Source of the DNA: an uncultured Collinsella sp.
GTDB lineage: Bacteria; Actinomycetota; Coriobacteriia; Coriobacteriales; Coriobacteriaceae
NCBI GenBank assembly: GCA_934630375.1
Contig: CAKTVQ010000014.1
Span: 1-41,994, forward strand
DNA: 41,994 nucleotides
Direction of reading: 5' to 3'
Numbering within the stretch: the stretch's first letter is position 1; each line of letters begins with the position of its first letter. Positions 24,946-31,391 of the stretch are shown piece after piece. A program made the position numbers and the translations under genes. The notes beneath the pieces were generated by a model. It was not told the origin of the DNA and searched no databases. It worked only from the letters and a program-made list of their open reading frames with translations.

Positions 24946-25929
24946 ATGTCGCGCAAGTCCGCCTATAAGCAAGTACTTTCCATCGGCACCGCCGTGGTGC
25001 TGGGGTTTGCGCTGTTTACGGGATCGCTCGACGGAGCTCCCAAGCTGTTGTCGCCGCAAAGTGACGAGCAGGCGGCGGCTCTAGCCGAAAAGCAAAATGA
25101 AAGCCCTAGCCGCACCGAAGACGAGGCCGATCTGGTCGCCCGACTCGAATCGGGAACGGCAAGCTCCGTGGACTCCGAAGGCGGCCCGGACGCCGGTGAT
25201 GGCTCCGAGGCCACCACAACCGACACCGGCGGCGACACCGACCCGGACGGCTCCGTCACCCCCATCGACGAGGTCGAAAACCCCGACCTCGACCGCGCGC
25301 GCGGCGTATATCTCAGCAGCATTCCCGACTATGCGGGCAACCCCTATGTCGCCTTGCGCGCCAACAGCACCCACGCGCTGGGCACGCCGTCGTTTACGCT
25401 CACCGAATACGAACGGGCAACCGAAGAAGGCTGCTTTAAAAAGTTCTCTAAGCTCGACAGCCTGGGACGCACCCGCAAAGCACTTGCCTGCGTGGGTCCC
25501 GAATCGCTCGGCCGGGGCAAGCGCGGCGACATCTCGCGCATCCACCCCGCCGGCTGGCACCAGCAGCGCTACGACTTTATTCCGGGCGAGAGCCTCTACA
25601 ACCGCTGCCATCTCATCGCCTGGTCGCTCTGCGGCGAAAACGCCAATCGCAAGAATCTCCTCACCGGCACGCGCTATCTCAACGAGACGGGCATGCTGCC
25701 TTTTGAGGAACAGATCCTCGACTACATCCGCGATACGGGCAACCATGTGCTCTACCGCGTCACGCCCATGTACAACGAAGAGGAACTCGTCTGCCGCGGC
25801 GTTCGTCTGGAGGCGCAATCGGTCGAAGATCACGGCAAGACGCTCTGCTTCCACGTGTACTGTTACAACCTGCAGCCCCACGTGCAGATCGACTACGCCA
25901 CCGGCCGCAATCAGGCCTCCGGGGAATAA
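24946..25929 (+). CDS. secreted DNA/RNA non-specific endonuclease
   Basis: A 327-residue protein of the beta-beta-alpha-metal non-specific endonuclease family (streptococcal DNase and EndA relatives). Residues 7-27 form an uncleaved signal anchor or signal peptide. A low-complexity Asp/Gly/Thr/Glu linker follows (about 35-110). The catalytic domain has LYNRCHLIAWSLCGENANRKNLLTGTRYLN at about 217-246, split here as NRCH (219-222, general-base His) and GENAN (metal Asn). Then ETGMLPFEEQILDYIRDTGNHVLYRV. NRCH replaces the more common DRGH, as in the streptococcal group. AGGAG six bases before ATG 24946 supports the start. It may act in DNA scavenging or uptake; no competence genes are nearby. 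Confidence 0.88.
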   Translation: MSRKSAYKQVLSIGTAVVLGFALFTGSLDGAPKLLSPQSDEQAAALAEKQNESPSRTEDEADLVARLESGTASSVDSEGGPDAGDGSEATTTDTGGDTDPDGSVTPIDEVENPDLDRARGVYLSSIPDYAGNPYVALRANSTHALGTPSFTLTEYERATEEGCFKKFSKLDSLGRTRKALACVGPESLGRGKRGDISRIHPAGWHQQRYDFIPGESLYNRCHLIAWSLCGENANRKNLLTGTRYLNETGMLPFEEQILDYIRDTGNHVLYRVTPMYNEEELVCRGVRLEAQSVEDHGKTLCFHVYCYNLQPHVQIDYATGRNQASGE

Positions 25930-26004
25930 CACAGCGGCAATAAGCATTCTGGCCCGCAGCCCTTCGGACCAGAATGATCCGCAACCCTTCCGTCGCATGC
26001 GATC

Positions 26005-26043
26005 AAAACGGGCCGCCCCGACACACGCCGGGACGGCCCGTTT
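26005..26043. terminator. bidirectional terminator between nuclease and EF-G-like genes
   Basis: AAACGGGCCG pairs with CGGCCCGTTT, with inner pairing CCCG/CGGG; A and T runs flank both sides. It lies between convergent genes. A weaker hairpin, ATTCTGG/CCAGAAT, precedes it at 25946-25976. Confidence 0.7.
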
Positions 26044-26076
26044 GCCAGCGCCTATACCTTGCCAGACAGCCGCACG

Positions 26077-28152
26077 CTACTTAGCGCGGCCCTCCTCATA
26101 GCGCTCGACCAGCTTGGCCTGAACGTCGTAGGGAACCTGCTCGTAGCCGGCGGGCTTCATGGTAAAGTCGCCCGTGCCGCGCGTTATGGAGCGCAGACGC
26201 GTCGAGTAATCCGTCAGCTCGGCGAGCGGGGCCTGGGCGATGACCACGGTATCGCCGCGCTCATCGGTCTCCATGCCCGTCACGCGACCGCGCGAGGCCG
26301 AGATGTCGCCCATCACGGCGCCGGCGTAGCTCTCGGGAATGGTTACGGTGATCTCCTCGATGGGCTCCAGCACCACCGGATCGGCATCGGCACACGCCTT
26401 GCGCAGGCCAATGCGAGCCGCCGCGCGGAACGCCATCTCGTTGGAGTCGACGCTGTGATACGAACCGTCGTACACCGCGACGCGAATGCCCGTGAGCGGA
26501 TAGCCGGCGATAATGCCGTCCTTCATGGTCTCCTGGACGCCCTTATCCACGGCGGGGATCAGCGAGCGCGGAATGCGGCCGCCCACGACCTCGTCCACAA
26601 ACTCGTAGCCGTCGCTCGTGCCGTCGGGCCCAATGAGCGGCTCCACGCGCAGCCAGCAGTCGCCGTACTGGCCGGCGCCACCGGTCTGCTTCTTGTGGCG
26701 GCCCTGGGCACTCGCCGTGCGACGAATGGTCTCGCGATACGGAATGCGGATCGGCACACTCTTGGCCGCAACCTTGGTGCGGTCCTCCAGACGGTTGAGC
26801 AGCACCGAAACCTGCGCCTCGCCTACTGCGGAAATGATGGTCTGGCCCGTCTCCTCGTCGCGGTCGATGCTCATGGTCGGGTCGGCCTTGCACGCCTTCT
26901 CGATAAACGTGTAGAGCTTCTCCTCGTCGCCGCGGTTCTCGGCCTCGATGGCGATGCGGTACTGCGAGTTGGGGAACTTGAACGCCGCCGCCTCGACCTT
27001 ACCGGTAATGGAGAGCGTGTCGCCCGTCTCGGCGGCCAGCTTGGGCGCCACGATAATATCGCCGGCGTAGGCGTGACCGACCTCGGTCATGTCGCGGCCG
27101 CACATCACATACAGGTGAGCCAGACGGTCGCTCTTGCGCGTGCGGGCGTTGACGAGCTCAAGGCCCGGCTCAAGCGTGCCCGTCAGCACCTTGATAAAGC
27201 TGATGCGACCCTGCTGCGGGTCGGCCAGCGTCTTAAACACAAACGCCACCGGGCGGTCGTCATCGCTCGAGATCTTGAGCGAATCGCCGTCGATGAGCGG
27301 CATCTCGCCGTAGTCGGTCGGCGCCGGGAAGTACGTGGCGATGTCGTCCATCAGCGAGTTGACGCCCTGCTCCTTAATGCAATCGCCCGCAAAGACCGGC
27401 ACAAAGATGCGCTCGGCGATCGCCTTGGACAACAAGCCCTCAAGCTCCTCCTGCGTCAGCGTCTCCTCGCCTTCCAGGTACTTCATCATCAGCTCGTCGT
27501 CGGCCTCGGCCACCAGCTCGCACAGATGGTCATGGGCCTCCTCGGCCTGGGCACGATACTCCTCGGGGATCTCCGACTCAACGGCCTCGGCGCCGTTGCA
27601 GTGGCGCGCCTTCATGCGCACCAGGTCGATGATGCCGTCAAAGTCCTCGCCCTCGCCCCAGGGAAGGGTCACGGCGCCCAGACGCGTGCCGAAGCGCTCC
27701 TGCAGCAGCTCCATGGTGGTCGCAAAACTGGCCTCGGGACGCGACAGGCGGTTCACAAACACCGCGCGCGCCAGGCGAAGGTCCTCAGCCGCATACCAAA
27801 GCTTGACGGTCGTCGGCTGCGGACCGGCCTCGGCGTCGACCACAAACAGCGCCGTCTCGCAGACGCTCATCGCCGCAAAGGCGTCGCCGATAAAATCGGG
27901 GTAGCACGGGGCATCGAGCACGTTGACGCGGGCGCCCTTCCAGTCGATCGGCGCGATGGTCGTCGAAATGGAAAATGCACGCTTGACCTCTTCGGGATCA
28001 TAGTCGAGTGTGGGCTTGGTGCCGTCGTGGCCGCCCAGACGGGCGGTCTTGCCGGAAAGGTGGAGCATGGCTTCGGCGAGTGAAGTCTTGCCCACCCCGC
28101 CTTGGCCTACGAGCACCACGTTCCTTACGTTGCCGGTCTTGGGAGCACCCAT
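26077..28152 (-). CDS. EF-G-like translational GTPase family protein (divergent G motifs)
   Basis: A 691-residue protein with the domain order of elongation factor G but altered nucleotide-binding motifs. G1 is GQGGVGKT (16-23) instead of GHxDxGKT; G3 is DAPCYPDF (80-87) instead of DTPGHxDF, so the catalytic His is replaced by Tyr; G4 is NRLS (134-137) instead of NKMD. Domains II-V follow, ending in GDISASRGRVTGME and a C-terminal YEQVPYDVQAKLVERYEEG like true EF-G. It is probably the EF-G-like paralogue found in many Actinobacteria, not the essential fusA. AAGGAGG before ATG 28152 gives a strong start. Function is unproven; ribosome recycling or stress translation is possible. Confidence 0.88.
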   Translation of the reverse strand: MGAPKTGNVRNVVLVGQGGVGKTSLAEAMLHLSGKTARLGGHDGTKPTLDYDPEEVKRAFSISTTIAPIDWKGARVNVLDAPCYPDFIGDAFAAMSVCETALFVVDAEAGPQPTTVKLWYAAEDLRLARAVFVNRLSRPEASFATTMELLQERFGTRLGAVTLPWGEGEDFDGIIDLVRMKARHCNGAEAVESEIPEEYRAQAEEAHDHLCELVAEADDELMMKYLEGEETLTQEELEGLLSKAIAERIFVPVFAGDCIKEQGVNSLMDDIATYFPAPTDYGEMPLIDGDSLKISSDDDRPVAFVFKTLADPQQGRISFIKVLTGTLEPGLELVNARTRKSDRLAHLYVMCGRDMTEVGHAYAGDIIVAPKLAAETGDTLSITGKVEAAAFKFPNSQYRIAIEAENRGDEEKLYTFIEKACKADPTMSIDRDEETGQTIISAVGEAQVSVLLNRLEDRTKVAAKSVPIRIPYRETIRRTASAQGRHKKQTGGAGQYGDCWLRVEPLIGPDGTSDGYEFVDEVVGGRIPRSLIPAVDKGVQETMKDGIIAGYPLTGIRVAVYDGSYHSVDSNEMAFRAAARIGLRKACADADPVVLEPIEEITVTIPESYAGAVMGDISASRGRVTGMETDERGDTVVIAQAPLAELTDYSTRLRSITRGTGDFTMKPAGYEQVPYDVQAKLVERYEEGRAK

Positions 28153-28388
28153 GATGACCTCCTTGCAGGGTCGCGCGCAATGCGCGACGCCAACGGGGAG
28201 AGTTCGCGGTCGGTGCCGTCCCGGGAGCAGCATGGTCGGCAGCCGAGCCGACTCACCCTCCAAATGTCCTATGCCACCACCCTACCCTCACGGGCGGCTG
28301 TCCATGCACATCTTTCGGCACGCGTATGAATACAGGCGGCGAGAGGAGAAACAGGTCGTTTAGCCTTTGAGAAATCGCTCCGGGGTCA

Positions 28389-28425
28389 ATAAAAAACCGC
28401 CGCAGACCAAAAGACCTGCGACGGC
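28389..28425 (-). terminator. terminator after the amino-acid ABC ATPase gene
   Basis: On the minus strand CCGTCGCAGGTC pairs with GGTCTGCGGCGG (two mismatches), loop TTTT, followed by TTTTTT. It starts about 23 bases after the stop at 28448. The gap from here to 28152 is about 240 bases and holds the EF-G-like leader; no clear promoter boxes are seen. Confidence 0.85.
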
Positions 28426-28447
28426 ATTCCTGTATATGCTGTCGAGC

Positions 28448-29212
28448 CTATCCCTCGATACGGCTCAAGAACTCGCGCGTACGCTGCTCGCGCGGATGAT
28501 CGATCACCTGCTCGGCAGGGCCCTCCTCGACAATGCGGCCGCCATCCATAAAGACCACGCGGTCGGCAACATCACGCGCGAACTGCATCGCGTGCGTCAC
28601 GATCACCATCGTCATATTCTGCGCCGCGAGGTCCTTGATGACACGCAGTACCTCGGCCGTCAGCTCGGGATCGAGTGCCGAGGTCGGTTCGTCAAAGAAC
28701 AAGATTTCCGGATCGAGCGCAAGGGCGCGGGCGATACTCACGCGCTGCTGCTGACCGCCCGAAAGCTCGCAGGGCACTTTGTTCTCGTTGCCCGTAAGCC
28801 CCATCTGCGCAATCAGCTCGTGTGCACGGGCCTCCGCTTGCTCGCGCGGGCGCTTGAGCACGCGGATCGGTGCGTCGGTGATGTTTTTCATCACGGTATA
28901 GTGCGGGAACAGATTGTAGTTCTGGAACACCAGGCCAAACCGCGAGCGCGCCTGCTTGGGCACATCGCCCTTCGCATAGACCGCGCCTGAGCCCGCGTCC
29001 GTCGCGACCGCAAGATCGCCAAACGAGAGCGAGCCGCCGTCGAGCGTCTCGAGCAGCGTAGCGCAGCGCAACAGCGTTGACTTACCGCCACCCGAGGGTC
29101 CGATAATCGCCACGACCTCGCCACGCTTTACCTCGAGTGAGATATCCTTGAGCACCTTATTGCCGCCAAACGCCTTACGCGCGTTCGTTATCATCATTAC
29201 CGTTCCGGACAC
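28448..29212 (-). CDS. polar amino-acid ABC transporter, ATP-binding protein
   Basis: About 254 residues, the energy-coupling subunit of an amino-acid importer. Walker A GPSGGGKST, Q-loop VFQNYNLFPHYTVMKNI, signature LSGGQQQRVSIARAL, Walker B ILFFDEPTSALD and switch His in VIVTHAMQFARDVADRVVFMDGGRIVEEG are all intact. The Q-loop pattern and length match the GlnQ/HisP group. GTG 29212 is preferred because GGAGG lies five bases upstream; an ATG at 29224 has no ribosome site and other ATGs lie at 29197 and 29194. It follows the permease gene with a structured repeat between, and is last in the operon before a strong terminator. Confidence 0.92.
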   Translation of the reverse strand: MSGTVMMITNARKAFGGNKVLKDISLEVKRGEVVAIIGPSGGGKSTLLRCATLLETLDGGSLSFGDLAVATDAGSGAVYAKGDVPKQARSRFGLVFQNYNLFPHYTVMKNITDAPIRVLKRPREQAEARAHELIAQMGLTGNENKVPCELSGGQQQRVSIARALALDPEILFFDEPTSALDPELTAEVLRVIKDLAAQNMTMVIVTHAMQFARDVADRVVFMDGGRIVEEGPAEQVIDHPREQRTREFLSRIEG

Positions 29213-29243
29213 GGGAACCTCCATGTGTTTGAGAAGTCAGCGA

Positions 29244-29382
29244 GCGTGTGGCTGACGAGACAATGTGCTTCGAAAGAGGAGCGCCGCGTACTTCTGTACG
29301 CAAGCGACGGCTTGAGAAGCAGATTGGCCGTCAGACACGCGCGCAGCGTCGAGCAGTCCGCCGTTCGTTAGAACGGCGGAAC
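29244..29382 (+). repeat. structured intergenic element (copy 2) plus second hairpin and 18-mer
   Basis: Outer stem GCGTGT-GG-CTGACG (29244-29257) pairs with CGTCAGACACGC (29329-29340) with a GG bulge; CAA/TTG, a TG/GA internal loop and stem TGCTTC/GAAGCA (29266-29271, 29316-29321) follow. The apical part has GAAAGAGGAGCGCC, hairpin GCGTAC-TTCT-GTACGC (29286-29301) and AAGCGACGGCTTGA. Spacer GCGCAGCGTCGAGCAGT leads to a second hairpin, GTCCGCCGTTC/GAACGGCGGAAC, which contains the repeated 18-mer (29365-29382). Confidence 0.75.
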
Positions 29383-29385
29383 GAA

Positions 29386-30039
29386 TCAGTCATGATAATA
29401 GTCCAGCTTCTTTTCGGCAGCGCCCAGCAGCATCTCGACGACGAAGTTAAAGACCCAGTAAATCAGCGCCGCGATCGCAAACGGCACCATGCTCACCTGC
29501 GAGGCGACCAGCGCCTTGGCCGTCGAGAACATCTCGCCCACGCCGATGGCGAACGCCAGCGACGTGTCCTTGACCAGTGTGATGATCTCGTTGCCCATCG
29601 CCGGCAAAATGCGCTTGGCGACCTGCGGCATCACGATATACAGAAACGTCTGCATACGCGAATAGCCCAGCACCTCAGCGGCCTCGTATTGACCGCGCGG
29701 AATGGACTGCAGGCCCGAGCGATAGATCTCGGCAAAATAACCGGCATAGTTGATGATGAACGCCACGACGCACGCCGTCCACTTGGAATCGGGCGTGAGC
29801 GAAATGCCGAAGACGTAGTACGGGGCAAAGTAGATAGCAAACATCTGCAGCATCAGCGGCGTGCCGCGCATAACCGAGATATAGATGCGCGCGATCCAAC
29901 GAAGCGGCGCGATCTTACTCATGCGCATAAACGCCACGGGGATTCCCAGCGGAATCGACCCGAGCAACGTCAGCACAAACAGCTGCAAGCTGACCAAGAA
30001 TCCCTGGCCAAGCATCTGCATCATGACTTGGATAGACAA
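29386..30039 (-). CDS. polar amino-acid ABC transporter, permease
   Basis: About 217 residues with five hydrophobic helices, the membrane channel subunit of the HisM/GlnP type. The EAA loop that contacts the ATPase is EAAEVLGYSRMQTFLYIVMPQ, and other family marks are RGTPLMLQMF and IITLVKDTSLAFAIGVGEM. The start is uncertain. TTG 30039 has GAGAGGG upstream and gives a normal N-terminus (MSIQVMMQMLGQGFLVSLQL); an ATG at 30078 adds 13 residues without a ribosome site, and ATG 30024 is possible. A structured element lies on each side of this gene, which may lower its expression against that of the binding protein. Confidence 0.92.
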   Translation of the reverse strand: MSIQVMMQMLGQGFLVSLQLFVLTLLGSIPLGIPVAFMRMSKIAPLRWIARIYISVMRGTPLMLQMFAIYFAPYYVFGISLTPDSKWTACVVAFIINYAGYFAEIYRSGLQSIPRGQYEAAEVLGYSRMQTFLYIVMPQVAKRILPAMGNEIITLVKDTSLAFAIGVGEMFSTAKALVASQVSMVPFAIAALIYWVFNFVVEMLLGAAEKKLDYYHD

Positions 30040-30085
30040 CCTACCCTCTCTTTCGCAGTAACGGAACAGCAAACCCAATGCTAAA

Positions 30086-30190
30086 GCGGGTTTTCCAGGT
30101 GCCCGGGTTTGCCGTGAAAGAGGAGCGCCGCGTACTAAATGTACGCAAGCGACGGTTTGAACGGCAAAATCGGGTGCCTGGGAAAGCCGC
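30086..30190 (+). repeat. structured intergenic element (copy 3)
   Basis: Outer stem GCGG-TTTT-CCAGG pairs with CCTGG-AAA-CCGC with small mismatches; the CCAGG-TG-CCCG/CGGG-TG-CCTGG pair has the same TG/TG internal loop as the copy at 17055. Inner stem TTTGCCGT/ACGGCAAA (30108-30115, 30161-30168). The apical part is GAAAGAGGAGCGCC, hairpin GCGTAC-TAAAT-GTACGC (30130-30146), AAGCGACGGTTTGA. It ends at the last base of the binding-protein stop codon. Confidence 0.75.
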
Positions 30191-31050
30191 TATTTGAGAA
30201 CCCAGTTGTCGAAGGAAAGACCGTAATCCGCATACTTGTCGCACAGGTCCTTGACCGTACCGTCCTCGTAGAGCGCCTTGAGCGACTCGGTTACAGCATC
30301 GGCCGACTTGGTGTCGCCCTTCTTAAAGCCGACGGCGTAGTGCTCGCTGGACAGCGGCTTGTCGAGCTGCGTATAGGCATCGGGCTTGGCGGCCAGCTGA
30401 TACTGGGCGATCGAGAGGTCACAGGCAACGGCATCGACCGCACCACTCTCGAGCTGCATAAACGCCGTGTTGTACTCACCGATGGTATCGAGCGTGGCAA
30501 ACGTCGCGGCCAGATCCTTCTGGTCGCCCTCGAGCACATCCTGCGCAGCGGAATCAGTCTGGGTAATCACGGTCTTGCCAGCAAGATCGTCCCAGCTCTT
30601 GATACCCGCGTCCTTCTTGACCACGAGCACCTGCTCATTGAGCATGTACGGCTCGGAGAACGTGTAGTCGTCCTCGCGACCCTCCATGGTAAAGCCGTTC
30701 CAGATGCAGTTGATGGCGCCTGAGTTAAGCAGCGTATCCTTGGCGTCCCAGTCGATGGCCTCGTATTTGACCTCCCAGCCCTGCTTATCGGCAACAGCCT
30801 TGGCCAGATCGAGATCAAAGCCGGTGTACTCGCCATCGTCGCCCACAAAGCCGTACGGAGGATAGGACTTATCAAAGCCCACCACGAGCTTCTTGGACTC
30901 CGCAGCGCCCTTCACATCCTTGGCCGCGGCAGAACCAGCAGCGGAGCCCTTGCCGGCACCACCGCCGCAGCCGACAAGACCAAGGCCAAGCACCGTGGCA
31001 AGCGAGCCGGCTAGACCAACAAACTGACGACGAGACATATCGGTATTCAT
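30190..31050 (-). CDS. amino-acid ABC transporter, substrate-binding lipoprotein with Tat-type signal
   Basis: A 286-residue extracellular binding protein of solute-binding family 3. The signal SRRQFVGLAGSLATVLGLGL carries a twin-arginine motif (Arg7-Arg8), and lipobox LVGC puts the lipidated cysteine at 28; so it may be exported folded by Tat and then anchored. A Gly/Ala/Ser linker leads to the mature domain: LVVGFDKSYPPYGFVGDDGEYTGFDLDLAKAVADK and FTMEGREDDYTFSEPYM are classic for polar amino-acid binding. Arg in EGREDD probably holds the substrate carboxylate. GAGGGGGAA before ATG 31050 supports the start. It is the first gene of the importer operon. The ligand cannot be named. Confidence 0.93.
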   Translation of the reverse strand: MNTDMSRRQFVGLAGSLATVLGLGLVGCGGGAGKGSAAGSAAAKDVKGAAESKKLVVGFDKSYPPYGFVGDDGEYTGFDLDLAKAVADKQGWEVKYEAIDWDAKDTLLNSGAINCIWNGFTMEGREDDYTFSEPYMLNEQVLVVKKDAGIKSWDDLAGKTVITQTDSAAQDVLEGDQKDLAATFATLDTIGEYNTAFMQLESGAVDAVACDLSIAQYQLAAKPDAYTQLDKPLSSEHYAVGFKKGDTKSADAVTESLKALYEDGTVKDLCDKYADYGLSFDNWVLK

Positions 31051-31079
31051 GGTATTCCCCCTCGATAGCACTTTAGTTA

Positions 31080-31135
31080 GGTAAAGTGAGTCATGTAACG
31101 ATCAGAATCATACACTTTACCTTGATGGAGCACAA
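31080..31135 (-). promoter_or_regulatory. importer operon promoter with inverted-repeat operator candidate
   Basis: On the minus strand TTGTGC (31130-31135) and TATGAT (31107-31112) are 17 bases apart. GGTAAAGTG (31080-31088) and CACTTTACC (31113-31121) are perfect inverted arms that bracket the -10 box and the start of transcription. A repressor bound there, or a leader hairpin, would control the operon. Confidence 0.5.
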
Positions 31136-31145
31136 GGTTGGGGCA

Positions 31146-31284
31146 CCCGGTTGGGCGGCACCCGGCGCGGAGTTTAATTTGCTGCTCTACAGTCCTGCTC
31201 ACGACGGAGAGCACATTAAGTGCTCTCCTGTTCGTGCGGAACTCGCGACAAATTTAACTCCGCGCCGGGTGCCGCCCAACCGGG
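31146..31284. repeat. near-perfect 36-bp inverted repeat with inner palindrome
   Basis: Arms 31146-31181 and 31249-31284 are complementary over 36 bases except for a two-base inversion in the inner A/T stretch (TTTAATTT against TTAAATTT). Outer parts read CCCGGTTGGGCGGCACCCGG and its complement. The 67-base loop contains GGAGAGCAC/GTGCTCTCC (31206-31228). It lies between the importer operon and rlmD. No gene is supported inside. Confidence 0.75.
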
Positions 31285-31350
31285 AGACAACGTGCTCGGG
31301 GCCTTAAATAGGCGTCCTCTCCAAACGAGCTCGTTAAATGCACGGTACAA

Positions 31351-31378
31351 TTGCTTCGGACTTTTCTTTTTCTTTAAT
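31351..31378 (+). promoter_or_regulatory. promoter for the RlmD-type methyltransferase
   Basis: TTGCTT and TTTAAT are spaced by 16 bases. Transcription would begin only a few bases before ATG 31392, so the mRNA would be nearly leaderless, which fits the weak ribosome site there. Confidence 0.45.
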
Positions 31379-31391
31379 AGTGGGGTTATTG

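Noticed and set aside
26059..28083. 674-codon plus-strand frame opposite the EF-G-like gene
   Set aside because: Antisense shadow; the minus-strand protein has all domains and a strong ribosome site.
31086..31307. 73-codon plus-strand frame before rlmD
   Set aside because: Mostly the arms and loop of the 36-bp inverted repeat; no ribosome site.
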